Shown here piece by piece: positions 1 through 12,526 of a stretch of DNA of 64,000 bases (positions are counted from its first letter, which is position 1; each line of letters begins with the position of its first letter). Source of the stretch: Thioalkalivibrio sp. XN279 (GTDB lineage: Bacteria > Pseudomonadota > Gammaproteobacteria > Steroidobacterales > XN24); the NCBI RefSeq assembly GCF_011089885.1, contig NZ_JAANBD010000028.1, forward strand, positions 618,389 through 682,388, in the 5' to 3' direction. Both the position numbers and the translations under genes were made by a program. Below the pieces are notes generated by a model that was not told the DNA's origin, did not search any database, and saw only the letters and a program-made list of their open reading frames with translations.

Positions 1-798
1 CTTGTTGTAGGCGAGCTGTAGCCCGTCGATCAGTTTGCCGGCATTGTCGGTGGCGCTCTTCATGGCCACCATGCGCGCCGCCATTTCGCAGGCGACGTTC
101 TCCACCGCGCCGCGATAGACCTGCGACTCGATGTAGCGGGTCAGCACCTGCTCGACCAGCTCCGTGGAGCTGGGCTCGTAGATGTAGTCCCAGTGGGTCT
201 GCAATTCCTCGGCGTCCTGCGTCTGGGCCGGGAGCAGCGTCAGGGTGACGGGCTTCTGGCTCATGGTGTTGACGAACTCGTTGTGCACCAGGAACAGCCG
301 GTCCAGCGAGCCCTCGCTGTACTCGTTCAGCATCACCTGGATGGCGCCGATGAGGTCCTGCACGCGCGGCACGTCGCCGAGGTCCTGCAGGCTGGCGACG
401 ATGTTCACGTCCAGCCGGCGGAAGAACTGCGCCGCCTTGCGTCCGACCAGGCACAGCTCCACCTCGACGCCCTTGTCGCGCCACTCGCGCAGCTCGCGCA
501 GCGTGCGGCGGAACAGGTTGGCGTTGAGGCCGCCGCACAGGCCGCGGTCCGACGACACGATGATGTAGCCGACCCGCTTGGCCTCACGCTCCACCATGAA
601 GGGGTGGCGGTAATCCGGGCGCGCCTGCATCAGGTGCCCGATCACCGTGCGGATGCGCTCGGCATAGGGGCGGGATGCTTCCATCCGCTCCTGCGCCTTG
701 CGCATCTTCGCCGCAGCGACCATCTCCATGGCCTTGGTGATCTTGGCCGTGTTGCGGATGCTCTTGATCTGCGTGCGGATTTCTTTGGCGTTGGCCAT
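1..798 (-). CDS. atpG: ATP synthase F1 subunit gamma (3' end outside window)
   Basis: Central rotor stalk of the F1 sector, turning inside the alpha3-beta3 ring and coupling it to the c-ring. The protein starts [32 protein letters not shown], the usual gamma N-terminal coiled coil, and contains the family block [17 protein letters not shown]. The 266 codons visible reach the window edge; the family is about 287 residues, so some 20 C-terminal residues are missing. It is the last visible gene of the atp operon, 15 bases after atpA; atpD and atpC would be expected beyond the edge. The ATG at 798 is the first in-frame start after atpA. Confidence 0.97.
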   Translation of the reverse strand, partial: MANAKEIRTQIKSIRNTAKITKAMEMVAAAKMRKAQERMEASRPYAERIRTVIGHLMQARPDYRHPFMVEREAKRVGYIIVSSDRGLCGGLNANLFRRTLRELREWRDKGVEVELCLVGRKAAQFFRRLDVNIVASLQDLGDVPRVQDLIGAIQVMLNEYSEGSLDRLFLVHNEFVNTMSQKPVTLTLLPAQTQDAEELQTHWDYIYEPSSTELVEQVLTRYIESQVYRGAVENVACEMAARMVAMKSATDNAGKLIDGLQLAYNK

Positions 799-813
799 GC
801 GGCTCTCCGCTTT

Positions 814-2355
<1,542 letters not shown>

Positions 2356-2368
2356 TTCCTGTAATCCT

Positions 2369-2905
2369 TTAGTGCGTGACGGCGCCGGCGAGCCTTTCCA
2401 GGCGGCCGGACAATGAGCCATCGATGACCAGGTCGCCAGCGCGGATGATCGCGCCGCCGAGCAATTTCGCGTCAGTGTCGCAGTGCAGCCGGACGTCGCG
2501 GCCGAGGCGCTTCTTCAAGGCCGTCGCGAAGCTCTCGCGCTGGGACGCGTCGAGCTCCACCGCGGACGTCAGCTGCACGTCCACGACGTTCTCGGCCTCC
2601 GCGCGCAGCACCTCGAACTCGGTCGCGATCTCCGGCAGCCAGGCCACGCGGTCGTTCTCGGCCAGCAGCTTGATGAAGCTGGCGCCGTGGGCGCCCGCGC
2701 CGTCACCGCAGAGCTCGATGAACAGCCCGGCGAGCGCCTCGCGCGTCACCGCCGGGTTGCCGATCAGTGCCTGCACGCGCTCGTCGGCCGCCGCGATGGC
2801 GCCGCGCCCGAGAAAATCGGACCAGCCCGCGAAGGCGTCGGCCTCTTTCGCGATCTCGAACACGGCCTTGGCGTAGGGCCGCGCGACGGTCATCTTCTCT
2901 GCCAT
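2369..2905 (-). CDS. atpH: ATP synthase F1 subunit delta
   Basis: Peripheral-stalk subunit joining the top of F1 to the b subunits. It has 178 residues, the normal size, and begins [19 protein letters not shown], which carries the family's [10 protein letters not shown] signature. The C-terminal part has the typical [24 protein letters not shown] block. It lies between atpF and atpA in the standard atp order with short gaps and is surely co-transcribed. Confidence 0.97.
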   Translation of the reverse strand: MAEKMTVARPYAKAVFEIAKEADAFAGWSDFLGRGAIAAADERVQALIGNPAVTREALAGLFIELCGDGAGAHGASFIKLLAENDRVAWLPEIATEFEVLRAEAENVVDVQLTSAVELDASQRESFATALKKRLGRDVRLHCDTDAKLLGGAIIRAGDLVIDGSLSGRLERLAGAVTH

Positions 2906-2929
2906 GGCTGCGACTCTCCCCGGACCGCG

Positions 2930-3400
2930 CTACAGCTGACCGGCGAGGCGGTCGAGCAGGTCGCGATGGGCCGTGGCGTCGATCTCTTTCTCGAGCAGCT
3001 GCTTCGCCCCGCTCAGGGCGATCGCAGCGACTTCCCCGCGCAGCGTTTCGCGCGCGCGGTTGGTCTCCTGCTCGATCTCGGCACGGGCCTGGGCCAGCAT
3101 GCGCTCGCCGGTGGCCTGGGCGGTCTCCTTGGCCTCCTCGACCAGCTCGGCGCCGCGGCGCTCGGCCTGCTCGATGATCAGCGTCGCCTGCTGGCGAGCT
3201 TCGCGCAGCCGCTCCGCCACCTGGGCGTCGGCCGCCTCGAGCGCCTTCTGGCCGCGGTCCGCCGCCGCCAGGCCCTCGGCGATACGCGCCCGCCGTTCCT
3301 CCAGCGCCTGCATGACCGGCGGCCAGACGAACTTCTTGGTGAACCAGACGAAGACCAGGAAGGTCAGCATCTGGCCGAAGAGTGTCAGGTTAATGCCCAC
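2930..3400 (-). CDS. atpF: ATP synthase F0 subunit b
   Basis: Membrane-anchored stator stalk. The 156 residues match the E. coli length. One N-terminal membrane segment (about residues 5-27, [24 protein letters not shown]) is followed by a long charged, Ala/Glu/Arg-rich helix that forms the dimeric coiled coil. It sits between atpE and atpH as in other Proteobacteria. Confidence 0.97.
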   Translation of the reverse strand: MGINLTLFGQMLTFLVFVWFTKKFVWPPVMQALEERRARIAEGLAAADRGQKALEAADAQVAERLREARQQATLIIEQAERRGAELVEEAKETAQATGERMLAQARAEIEQETNRARETLRGEVAAIALSGAKQLLEKEIDATAHRDLLDRLAGQL

Positions 3401-3453
3401 GATTCCGACTCCCGATCAGCGTGCGTTTGCTGGCAGAGACGCCATCCGGCGCT

Positions 3454-4919
<1,466 letters not shown>

Positions 4920-4942
4920 GCCGAGAAACCCGGCCCTCAAAG

Positions 4943-4978
4943 CCCGAGGATTATAGCCAGATTCCGCAGGCGCAGCAA
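4943..4978 (-). promoter_or_regulatory. sigma-70 promoter of the atp operon
   Basis: On the minus strand TTGCTG (4973-4978) and a perfect TATAAT (4950-4955) are separated by exactly 17 bases, placing the start of transcription about 25 bases before atpI. The -10 is consensus and the -35 keeps the TTG. It lies in the parB-atpI gap, where the atp promoter is found in E. coli. Confidence 0.7.
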
Positions 4979-5028
4979 AGCCCGGAAAGCCTTGCGGCGG
5001 CATTTTTTGCCGCGCCGCGCGCCCGCCT

Positions 5029-5907
5029 TTACTTAATGTGGCCGAGGATGCCCTCGAGCTCATCGAGGCTGTTGTAGCTGACCACCAGCTTGCCGCGCCC
5101 GCTGGCGGTGTGTTGCAAGGCCACCCGGGCGCCGAGCTTGTCGGCCAGCTCGCCCTCGAGGCGACGGATGTCCGGGTCGCGGGAGGTCGTCGGGCCGGCC
5201 TGCTTTGGCGGCGGCGCCTGCAGGCGCTTCACCAGCCGTTCGGTCTCGCGCACCGACAGGCCCTTCTTCACCACTTCGCGCGCGGCGGCGGCCTGGGCCT
5301 TCGGGTCGGCCAGGCCCAGCAGCGCACGGGCATGGCCCATTTCCAGCTGCCGGCGCTCCACCAGCGCCTTCACTTCCTCGCCCAGCTCGAGCAGGCGCAG
5401 CAGGTTGCTCACCGCGGCGCGCGAGCGGCCCACGGCCTCGGCGGCCTGCTGGTGGGTCAATTCGAATTCGCGGGTCAGGCGGTCCAGGGCGCGGGACTCC
5501 TCCAGCGGGTTGAGGTCCTCGCGCTGGATGTTCTCGATCAGCGCCATCGCCACCGCGGCCTCGTCCGGCACGTCGCGCACGATCACCGGGACCTTCTGCA
5601 AGCCGGCCAGCTGGGCGGCGCGCCAGCGGCGCTCGCCGGCGATGATCTCGAAGCGCACGCCCGCGGCCGTTTCGCGGATCGGGCGCACCACGATGGGCTG
5701 GACCACGCCCTGGGCCTTGATGGAGTCGGCCAGGTCCTCGAGCGACTCCTGGCGGATGTCGAGGCGCGGCTGGTAGCGGCCGCGCTGCATCAGCTCGACG
5801 GCCAGCTCGCGGTACTGGCCCGTGTCGCGGCTCTCCGTGCTCTCCGCCCGCGCCGTCGTCGACAGCAGGGCGTCCAGGCCGCGACCGAGGCGTTTCTTGA
5901 CGGCCAT
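5029..5907 (-). CDS. parB: Chromosome-partitioning protein ParB
   Basis: parS-binding CTPase that loads as a sliding clamp near the origin. It has 292 residues. The N-terminus KKRLGRGLDALLS is the ParA-contacting segment, GERRWRAA (91-98) is the CTP-binding box, ENIQREDLNPLEE (125 on) follows, and a helix-turn-helix lies near 151-178. The C-terminal dimerisation segment ends GILGHIK. An in-frame TTG at 5934 exists, but the ATG at 5907 gives the conserved N-terminus. It is 61 bases from parA. Two matching parS sites lie in recF in this window. Confidence 0.97.
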   Translation of the reverse strand: MAVKKRLGRGLDALLSTTARAESTESRDTGQYRELAVELMQRGRYQPRLDIRQESLEDLADSIKAQGVVQPIVVRPIRETAAGVRFEIIAGERRWRAAQLAGLQKVPVIVRDVPDEAAVAMALIENIQREDLNPLEESRALDRLTREFELTHQQAAEAVGRSRAAVSNLLRLLELGEEVKALVERRQLEMGHARALLGLADPKAQAAAAREVVKKGLSVRETERLVKRLQAPPPKQAGPTTSRDPDIRRLEGELADKLGARVALQHTASGRGKLVVSYNSLDELEGILGHIK

Positions 5908-5968
5908 GGGGCTCGAATCTCCGTTTAAGTCCAATCTTCCGCTACGCGCCGGCAGTGTACCGCAAGGC

Positions 5969-6751
5969 TCAGCCGTTACGCTGCGCCGCCTCGCCGCGAC
6001 GGATCATCTCGCCGGCAAGCGCCAGGTAGGCCAGCGCGCCGCGGCTGGTCTTGTCGTGAAACAGCGCCGGCATGCCGAAGCTCGGCGCTTCCGCCAGGCG
6101 CACGTTGCGCGGGATCACGGTGCGGAACACGCGCTCGCCGAAGTGCAGGATGAGCTGCGACGAGACCTCATTGGCGAGGTTGTTGCGCGGGTCGAACATG
6201 GTGCGCAGGATGCCCTCGATGCGCAGCCCCGGGTTCACGGCGTCGCGGATCTGCTCCACGGTGCCGACCAGCGCCGACAGGCCCTCCAGCGCGTAGTACT
6301 CGCACTGCATCGGGATCAGCACGCCCGTGGCGGCGGTGAGCGCATTCACGGTCAGCATGTTGATCGACGGCGGGCAGTCGATCAGCACGTAGTCGTAGTC
6401 TCCGGCGATGTCCTTGAGCGCCGTGCGCAGGCGGGTCTCGCGGCCGAACTCGTTGATCAGCCGCACCTCGGCCGTGGTCAGGTCGTCGTTGCCGGGGATC
6501 AGGTCGAAGCCGCCGGGGTCGGTGCGGACCACGGCCTCGCGCGCCGGCGCCTCGCCCAGCAGCACGTCGCAGGAGGAGACCTCGAGCGCGCGCTTGTCGA
6601 TGCCCGAACCCATGGTGGCGTTGCCCTGGGGATCGAGGTCCACCAGCAGCACGCGGCGCCTGGTCGCCGTGAGCGACGCGGCGAGGTTCACTGCAGTCGT
6701 GGTCTTGCCCACGCCCCCTTTCTGGTTGGCGACCGCCAGTATCCGGGTCAC
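5969..6751 (-). CDS. parA: Chromosome-partitioning ATPase ParA (Soj)
   Basis: Deviant Walker ATPase that forms the nucleoid gradient pulled on by ParB-parS. It has 260 residues, with KGGVGKTT at 11-18 and the DLDPQGNAT switch region. The start is GTG at 6751, overlapping the rsmG stop as GTGA, so translation is coupled to rsmG. The order rsmG-parA-parB-atpI is a conserved gammaproteobacterial block. Confidence 0.97.
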   Translation of the reverse strand: MTRILAVANQKGGVGKTTTAVNLAASLTATRRRVLLVDLDPQGNATMGSGIDKRALEVSSCDVLLGEAPAREAVVRTDPGGFDLIPGNDDLTTAEVRLINEFGRETRLRTALKDIAGDYDYVLIDCPPSINMLTVNALTAATGVLIPMQCEYYALEGLSALVGTVEQIRDAVNPGLRIEGILRTMFDPRNNLANEVSSQLILHFGERVFRTVIPRNVRLAEAPSFGMPALFHDKTSRGALAYLALAGEMIRRGEAAQRNG

Positions 6752-7392
6752 TTGGGCGCTTCCTCGCGACAGAATTCGAGCAGGTGGCGCTCGGCGCGCA
6801 GGCCCGGCACGACGAGCCGATGCACGCTGTCCAGGCGCCAGCCCGCGGGCAACGCCGCCAGCTCGTTCTCGGGCAGCGTGCCCTTCATGGCGAGCAGGCG
6901 GCCGCCCGGCTTGATCTGGTCGCCGGCGGCGCGGATGAAATCACCCACCGAGGCGAATGCGCGGCTCACCACGCGACAGAAGCCGTCGGCTTCCTCGTAG
7001 TCCTCGACGCGGGCGCGCACCACCCGCACGTTCTTCAGCCCGAGGCGGTCGACCGCGTGCTCGATGAAGCGGGTTTTCTTGCCGGAGGCATCCAGCAGCA
7101 CGAACTGCTGCTGCGGTCGCGCCAGCGCCAGCACCAGCCCCGGCAGCCCGGCCCCGGTACCGACGTCGAGCACGGGTCCGTCGTCAAGGAACGGCAACAC
7201 CACCAGGCTGTCCAGCACGTGGCGCGTCACCATCTCTTCCGGGGCGCGCACGGCGGTGAGGTTGTAGGCGCCGTTCCACTTCTCCAGCAGCGCCACGTAC
7301 TGCGCCAGCGCGGCGGCAAGCCCGGGCGGCTCCGCCAGGCGCAGGGCGGCCAGGCCGTGCTCGATCAGTTGCTGGATGCGGGATGTGTCCAC
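6748..7392 (-). CDS. rsmG: 16S rRNA (guanine-527-N7)-methyltransferase RsmG
   Basis: Methylates G527 in the 530 loop of 16S rRNA using S-adenosylmethionine. It has 214 residues. The SAM-binding motif DVGTGAGLPGLVLAL begins at residue 76, and KWNGAYNLTAVR (about 38-49) is a family signature. The start is GTG at 7392, shortly after a GAGGGG Shine-Dalgarno sequence. In most relatives rsmG directly follows mnmG; here they are 12.4 kb apart. Confidence 0.97.
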   Translation of the reverse strand: MDTSRIQQLIEHGLAALRLAEPPGLAAALAQYVALLEKWNGAYNLTAVRAPEEMVTRHVLDSLVVLPFLDDGPVLDVGTGAGLPGLVLALARPQQQFVLLDASGKKTRFIEHAVDRLGLKNVRVVRARVEDYEEADGFCRVVSRAFASVGDFIRAAGDQIKPGGRLLAMKGTLPENELAALPAGWRLDSVHRLVVPGLRAERHLLEFCREEAPK

Positions 7393-7430
7393 AGGGACCC
7401 CTCGACGTGGGCCCGCAAGTATACCGAATC

Positions 7431-7467
7431 AAAAGGCTCCGCCGCGCCGGCCGGCGCGGTCGGAGCC
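7431..7467 (-). terminator. Intrinsic terminator after the small exported-protein gene
   Basis: On the minus strand GGCTCC...GGAGCC encloses the inner palindrome CCGCGCCGGCCGGCGCGG and is followed directly by TTTTGATT. It lies 24 bases beyond the stop at 7491 and about 40 bases before rsmG, so it would isolate the rsmG-parAB operon from the accessory block upstream. Confidence 0.7.
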
Positions 7468-7490
7468 GGACCGCGGCGCCGCGGCCGGGG

Positions 7491-7835
7491 CTAGATCTCG
7501 AGCGGCTGGGGTCGATCGGCCCGCAGCGGGGCGGCCGGCAGCACGCCAGGGGACCGGTCGCGGCTCATGCCGTGCGCGCCGCGGCCGGAGTAGGGGCAGT
7601 AATTCATGTTGCGATGCGCCTCGCGCTGAGCCGGGGTCATGGACTCCCACATGCGGCGCATCTCGGCCACGTGCGCCTCCTTTTCGGCCGCGCTCATGCC
7701 GTGCGCGGCGTGCACGCCCGCGAGCCGCTGCATCGAGCCGGCACGCACTTCGGCGCTGTAGTTATCCCACGCGGTGGAACCCAGCCAGGCCAGTGACACC
7801 ACGGCGGCCCCGGCGATGAAACCCTTCAGCTGCAT
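7491..7835 (-). CDS. Small hypothetical protein with N-terminal membrane segment
   Basis: No family recognised. The 114 residues begin with a hydrophobic segment (about residues 4-22) that could be a signal anchor or uncleaved signal. The rest is hydrophilic, His/Met/Arg-rich, with a repeated helical pattern (MSAAEKEAH and MTPAQREAH about 21 residues apart) followed by NYCPYSGRG. GGAG lies at a good distance before the ATG, and a strong terminator follows, so it looks like a real single-gene unit. A metal- or stress-related periplasmic role is possible given the His/Met content, but this is speculation. Confidence 0.7.
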   Translation of the reverse strand: MQLKGFIAGAAVVSLAWLGSTAWDNYSAEVRAGSMQRLAGVHAAHGMSAAEKEAHVAEMRRMWESMTPAQREAHRNMNYCPYSGRGAHGMSRDRSPGVLPAAPLRADRPQPLEI

Positions 7836-7942
7836 GGCACTCTCCTCGTTATAAGAATGTCTCGCAGGGATGTCTTCGCCGCCCGCCCGCGATCGGGTTC
7901 ACGCGCGCCCGCGTCCGCAGGCCGTGCGCGGCAGCGAGGTGT

Positions 7943-9394
7943 TCAGCCGTCGACCAGCAGCGCCATGAACGCGTCGACCGGCGTCGCCTCGAGCCGCTGC
8001 TGGTCCGCGCACACCGACTTCAGCGCCTTGAACTGGCGCTCGGACAGCCGGGCCTTGAGGCTGTGCTCGAACTTGCGCACCAGCGCCGGGATCCCCTCGG
8101 CGCGGCGCTTGCGGTGGCCGATGGGGTACTCGACCTCGACGCGGTCGGTGGAACTGCCGTCCTTGAAGATCACCTGTATCGCATTGCCGATGTAGCGCTT
8201 CGCCGGGTCGTAGTAGTCGCGGGTGAAGCGCTCGTTCTCGCGCACCGTCATCCTGGCGCGCAGCGCGTCGATGCGCGGGTCGCGCGCCACCTCGTCCTCG
8301 TAGTCGGCCGCGACCAGGCGACCGAAGATCAGCGGGATGGCGGTCATGTACTGGATGCAGTGGTCGCGATCGGCCGGGTTGTCCAGCGGCCCGGTCTTGT
8401 CGATGATGCGGGCGCCCGGCTCCTGGGTCTCGATGACCACTTCCTTGATGTCGTCCAGGCGATCGCGCACCTCGGGGTGCAGCGCCAGCGCCACCTCGAC
8501 CGCCGTCTGGGCGTGGAACTCGGCCGGGAAGGAAATCTTGAACAGCACGTTCTCCATCACATAGGTGCCGTAGTCCTGCCCCAGGACCAGGTCCTTGCCG
8601 CCGAACAGCACGTCCTGGAAGCCCCACTGCGGCGCCGTGAGCGCCGAGGGATAGCCCATCTCCCCGGTGAGCGCCATGAGCGCATGCCGTACGCCGCGGC
8701 TGGAGGCGTCGCCCGCGGCCCAGCTCTTGCGCGAGCCGGTGTTGGGCGCGTGGCGGTAGGTGCGCAGGGCGCCGCCGTCGATCCAGGCGTTCGACACGGC
8801 ATTGATGACCTGCTCGCGCGTGCCGCCCAGCATGTGAGTCGCGACCGCGGTGGAAGCGATGCGCACCAGCAGCACGTGGTCGAGGCCGACGCGGTTGAAG
8901 CTGTTCTCCAGCGCCAGCACGCCCTGGATCTCGTGCGCCTTGATCATGGCCTCGAGCACGGCGCGCATGGTGAGCGGCTCATCGCCCTCGGCGCTGCGCT
9001 GGCGCGACAGGTAATCGGCCACGGCGAGGATGGCGCCGAGGTTGTCGGAGGGATGCCCCCACTCGGCCGCCAGCCAGGTGTCGTTGAAGTCCAGCCAGCG
9101 CACCAGGGCGCCGATGTTGAACGCGGCCTGCACCGGGTCGAGCTCCCAGTGCGTACCGGGCACGCGCGCGCCGCCGGGGAGCGTAGCGCCCGGCACGAGG
9201 GGCCCGAGCAGGCGGGTGCAGGCCGGGTAGTCCAGGGCCTGGAAGCAGCAGGCCAGCGAGTCCTTCAGGCAATAGCGCGCCGTCTCCAGGGCCGCGGCGC
9301 TCTTTATCTCGTAGCCGACGACGTAGTCAGCGATGTCGACCAGCACCCGGTCCGGATCGGGGCGCCGGGCCGACCGCCTGTCTGCGCTGGGCAT
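7943..9394 (-). CDS. prpD: 2-methylcitrate dehydratase (MmgE/PrpD family)
   Basis: Dehydrates 2-methylcitrate to 2-methyl-cis-aconitate in propionate catabolism. The 483 residues equal the E. coli PrpD length. Family blocks include [25 protein letters not shown] and [18 protein letters not shown]. The ATG at 9394 follows GGGAGAA; the frame is open far upstream only because it reads through prpC in another phase. It is 29 bases after prpC. Neither acnD nor prpF is present, consistent with the PrpD-type rather than AcnD-type pathway. Confidence 0.95.
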   Translation of the reverse strand: MPSADRRSARRPDPDRVLVDIADYVVGYEIKSAAALETARYCLKDSLACCFQALDYPACTRLLGPLVPGATLPGGARVPGTHWELDPVQAAFNIGALVRWLDFNDTWLAAEWGHPSDNLGAILAVADYLSRQRSAEGDEPLTMRAVLEAMIKAHEIQGVLALENSFNRVGLDHVLLVRIASTAVATHMLGGTREQVINAVSNAWIDGGALRTYRHAPNTGSRKSWAAGDASSRGVRHALMALTGEMGYPSALTAPQWGFQDVLFGGKDLVLGQDYGTYVMENVLFKISFPAEFHAQTAVEVALALHPEVRDRLDDIKEVVIETQEPGARIIDKTGPLDNPADRDHCIQYMTAIPLIFGRLVAADYEDEVARDPRIDALRARMTVRENERFTRDYYDPAKRYIGNAIQVIFKDGSSTDRVEVEYPIGHRKRRAEGIPALVRKFEHSLKARLSERQFKALKSVCADQQRLEATPVDAFMALLVDG

Positions 9395-9423
9395 GCAGAC
9401 TTCTCCCGCTGCCGGCGGCGCGC

Positions 9424-10548
9424 TCAGCCGCGCTCGGCGATGGGCGTCCAGGCCTGCAGGCCGGGGCCGGTGTAGTCTGCGCCGGGACGGATGAGGCGAT
9501 TGTTGGCGCGCTGCTCCATGACGTGCGCCGACCAGCCGGTGGTGCGCGAGCACACGAAGATGGGCGTGAACAGCGGCGTCGGGATGCCCATGAAGTGGTA
9601 GGCGCTGGCCGAGTAGAAATCGGCGTTGGGGAACAGCTTCTTCTCGTCCCACATCACCTTCTCGATGGCCTCCGAGACCGGGAAGATCACGGTGTCGCCG
9701 CGCTCGTCGGCCAGCTTCTTGGCGAAGGTCTTGATGACCTTGTTGCGCGGGTCGGAGGTGGTGTAGACGCGGTGGCCGAAGCCCATGATCTTGTCCTTCG
9801 CCGCCAGCATGGCGTGCACGCCCTTGTCCGCCGCTGCCGCACTGTCGAAGCGCTGGATCAGCTCCATCGCGGCCTCGTTGGCGCCGCCGTGCAGCGGGCC
9901 GCGCAAGGCGCCGATGGCGCCGGTGATGGCGGAGTGGAAGTCGGACAGCGTGGCGGCGATGACGCGCGCGGTGAAGGTCGAGGCGTTGAACTCGTGCTCC
10001 GCGTACAGGATCAGCGACACGTCCAGCACGCGGCGGTGGAAGTCCGACGGCGCCTTGCCGTGCAGCAGGTGCAGGAAATGGCCGGCGACGCTGTCGTCGT
10101 CGGTCACGGTGTCGATGCGCACGCCGTCCTGGTGGAAGCGCCACCAGTACAGGAGCATGGAGGGGAAAGCCGCGAGCAGGCGGTCGGCCACCAGCACCTG
10201 CGGCTGGTCGTCGTTCTCCGGCTCGAAGTTGCCGAGCAACGAGCAGCCGCTGCGCAAGACGTCCATGGGATGAGCGTCGCCGGGGATGGCCTCCAGCGCC
10301 TGCTTGAGCGCATTCGGCAGGTCCCGCAGGCCCTGGAGCCGGGTGACGTAGGCGTCCAGCTCGGCCTGCGTCGGCAGCTTGCCATAGTGCAGCAGGTAAG
10401 CGACCTCCTCGAAGCGCGCGTTCTCGGCCAGGTCATAGATGTCGTAACCGCGGTAGGTCAGGCCGGCGCCCTCCTTGCCCACGGTGCAGATCGCGGTTTC
10501 GCCCGCGGTGACGCCCGCCAGGCCGCCTGCTTTCTTGTCCTTGCTCAT
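9424..10548 (-). CDS. prpC: 2-methylcitrate synthase
   Basis: Condenses propionyl-CoA with oxaloacetate. It has 374 residues and the compact citrate synthase fold, with the catalytic-His region [12 protein letters not shown] and the family signature [13 protein letters not shown]. The short length and the place between prpB and prpD favour methylcitrate synthase over the longer GltA. The ATG at 10548 follows GGGAGA, two bases after the prpB stop. Confidence 0.95.
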   Translation of the reverse strand: MSKDKKAGGLAGVTAGETAICTVGKEGAGLTYRGYDIYDLAENARFEEVAYLLHYGKLPTQAELDAYVTRLQGLRDLPNALKQALEAIPGDAHPMDVLRSGCSLLGNFEPENDDQPQVLVADRLLAAFPSMLLYWWRFHQDGVRIDTVTDDDSVAGHFLHLLHGKAPSDFHRRVLDVSLILYAEHEFNASTFTARVIAATLSDFHSAITGAIGALRGPLHGGANEAAMELIQRFDSAAAADKGVHAMLAAKDKIMGFGHRVYTTSDPRNKVIKTFAKKLADERGDTVIFPVSEAIEKVMWDEKKLFPNADFYSASAYHFMGIPTPLFTPIFVCSRTTGWSAHVMEQRANNRLIRPGADYTGPGLQAWTPIAERG

Positions 10549-10550
10549 CG

Positions 10551-11459
10551 TTATTCTCCCTGGGTCGGTTGCTTGGCGCCGTCCGCCGCAAACAGCGCAT
10601 CGAGCTTCTGCTCGTAGTCGTGGTAGCCGAGCACGTCGTACAGCTCGGCGCGGGTCTGCATGGCGTCCAGTGACGCCCGCTGCGTCCCCTCGCGGCGCAG
10701 GTCCTCGTACACCGCCAGCGCCGCCTTGCTCATGGCGCGGAAGGCAGACAGCGGGTAGAGCACCAGCCGCACGCCGGTTTCGCCCAGCTCTGCGGTGGTG
10801 AACAACGGCGTCTTTCCGAACTCGGTGATGTTGGCCAGCACCGGCACGCTCACCGCCGCAGTGAACTGGCGGTATTCGTCCAGCGTCGTCAGCGCCTCGG
10901 CAAAGATCATGTCGGCGCCGGCCTCGACATAAGCCTGGGCGCGCTCGATGGCCTGGGCCTGGCCTTCCACGGCATGGGCGTCGGTGCGCGCCATGATGCC
11001 GAAGGCGGCATCCGTGCGGCCGTCCACCGCGGCGCGAATGCGGTCGCACATCTCGGCGGCCGGCACCAGCGCCTTGCCGGGGCGGTGGCCGCAGCGCTTG
11101 GCCGAGACCTGGTCCTCGAGGTGCAACGCGGCTGCGCCGGCGCGGATCATTTCCTTCACCGTGCGCGCGATGTTGAAGGCGGCGCCCCAGCCGGTGTCGG
11201 CGTCCACCAGCAGCGGCAGGTCCGTGGCCCCGGTGATACGCCGGATGTCCTCGCAGACGTCGTTGAGGCTGGTCATGCCGAGATCCGGGAGGCCGAAGGA
11301 GGCGTTCGCCACCCCGGCCCCCGACAGGTATAGAGCGCGGAAGCCGGCGCGTTCGGCCAGCAGCGCGGAGTAGGCATTCACGGTCCCGACCACCTGCAGG
11401 GGGCGTTCGGCCTCGAGGGCGGCGCGAAAGCGTGCGCCGGCGGACTGGATCTCAGGCAT
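10551..11459 (-). CDS. prpB: 2-methylisocitrate lyase
   Basis: Splits 2-methylisocitrate into pyruvate and succinate. It has 302 residues as an isocitrate-lyase-superfamily barrel. The active-site loop KRCGH is at 121-125 and the magnesium-binding VDADTGWG at 85-92. The start ATG has GGGAG upstream. A TAGAAT box at 11486-11491 on the minus strand may be a -10 element for prpBCD, but no convincing -35 was seen. First of the tightly packed prpB-prpC-prpD unit. Confidence 0.96.
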   Translation of the reverse strand: MPEIQSAGARFRAALEAERPLQVVGTVNAYSALLAERAGFRALYLSGAGVANASFGLPDLGMTSLNDVCEDIRRITGATDLPLLVDADTGWGAAFNIARTVKEMIRAGAAALHLEDQVSAKRCGHRPGKALVPAAEMCDRIRAAVDGRTDAAFGIMARTDAHAVEGQAQAIERAQAYVEAGADMIFAEALTTLDEYRQFTAAVSVPVLANITEFGKTPLFTTAELGETGVRLVLYPLSAFRAMSKAALAVYEDLRREGTQRASLDAMQTRAELYDVLGYHDYEQKLDALFAADGAKQPTQGE

Positions 11460-11533
11460 GTCTCACTCCCATGGGGCAGCGCACCATTCTAGCGCATGCG
11501 GGGCCCGCTGCCGCGGCCCGGCCGCACTGGGCC

Positions 11534-12526
11534 TCAGGCGCGCAGGTCGACGAGGGTACGGCCGCGCACTGCGCCGTCGATATAAGCGTCGAACGCGGTG
11601 GCAATTTCGCTCAAAGAGACGACATTGTCCGCGATCTGGTGCAAATGTCGCGGTTTCAGGTCGCTTGCCAGCCGCGCCCAGACCTGCAGCCGCAGGTCGC
11701 GGGGCGTGGCCACCGAGTTGACGCCGAGGATATTGGCGCCACGCAGGATGAACGGCATCACCGTGGTGTGCAGCTCGTGGCTCTGCGCCAGGCCGATGCT
11801 GGCGATCGAGCCCCACCAGTCCATGGTGCGCGTCAGCCAGGCCAGCGTCTCGCCGCCGAGGTTGTCCACGGCGCCGGCCCAGGTCGCTTTCTCCAGCGGC
11901 CGCGTGCCCATCTCGAACTCGCCCCGCACCAGCACCTCGGCGGCGCCGAGCTCGCGCAGGTAGTCGGCCGACGCGGCCTTGCCGGTCAGGGCCGTGACCG
12001 CATAGCCCCGCCCCGCCAGCATGTCCAGCGCCAGGCTGCCCACCCCGCCGGTAGCGCCGGTGACGATCACCGGGCCCTTGTCCGGCGCCAGGCCGTTGTG
12101 CTCGAGGCGATGGATCGCCAGGCCGGCGGTGAAGCCCGCGGTGCCGAGCTGCATGGCGGCGCGGGTGTCGAGGCCGTCCGGCACCGGGATCACCCAGTCG
12201 CCGCGCACCCGGGAATACTCAGCGTAGCCGCCGTCATGCTCTTCGCTCAGCCCGCAACCCGTGACCAGCACGGCGTCACCCGGCCGATAGCGCGGGTCTT
12301 CCGAGCTGACCACCTCGCCCGCCACGTCGATGCCGCCGACCAGGGGGAAGCGGCGCAGGATCCGGCCCTTGCCGGTGGCGGCCAGGGCGTCCTTGTAGTT
12401 GATGCTCGACCAGTGGCCGCGTATGACCACGTCGCCGGGCCCGAGATCGTCCAGCGACAGGTCTTCGAGGCGCGCCTCGACACCCTTGCCGGCCTGGTGG
12501 ATGCGGAAAGCCTTGAAGGTGCTCAT
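11534..12526 (-). CDS. acuI: Acrylyl-CoA reductase AcuI / YhdH-type quinone oxidoreductase
   Basis: Zinc-free medium-chain reductase, 330 residues. It has the family's SSINYKDALA (40-49), the NADPH-binding TGATGGVGSLALDML (156-170) and a late WWGSIASIGLA block. AcuI reduces acrylyl-CoA to propionyl-CoA, which would feed directly into the prpBCD genes 74 bases downstream; that link is inferred from position. Broad-specificity enone reductase activity is the alternative. The ATG overlaps the stop of the upstream metallo-hydrolase (ATGA). Confidence 0.85.
   Translation of the reverse strand: MSTFKAFRIHQAGKGVEARLEDLSLDDLGPGDVVIRGHWSSINYKDALAATGKGRILRRFPLVGGIDVAGEVVSSEDPRYRPGDAVLVTGCGLSEEHDGGYAEYSRVRGDWVIPVPDGLDTRAAMQLGTAGFTAGLAIHRLEHNGLAPDKGPVIVTGATGGVGSLALDMLAGRGYAVTALTGKAASADYLRELGAAEVLVRGEFEMGTRPLEKATWAGAVDNLGGETLAWLTRTMDWWGSIASIGLAQSHELHTTVMPFILRGANILGVNSVATPRDLRLQVWARLASDLKPRHLHQIADNVVSLSEIATAFDAYIDGAVRGRTLVDLRA

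Noticed and set aside
4997-5013. Hairpin GCGGCA-T6-GCCGC after parB
   Set aside because: The T run forms the loop rather than following the stem, and on the minus strand no T tract comes after it, so it is not a standard terminator.
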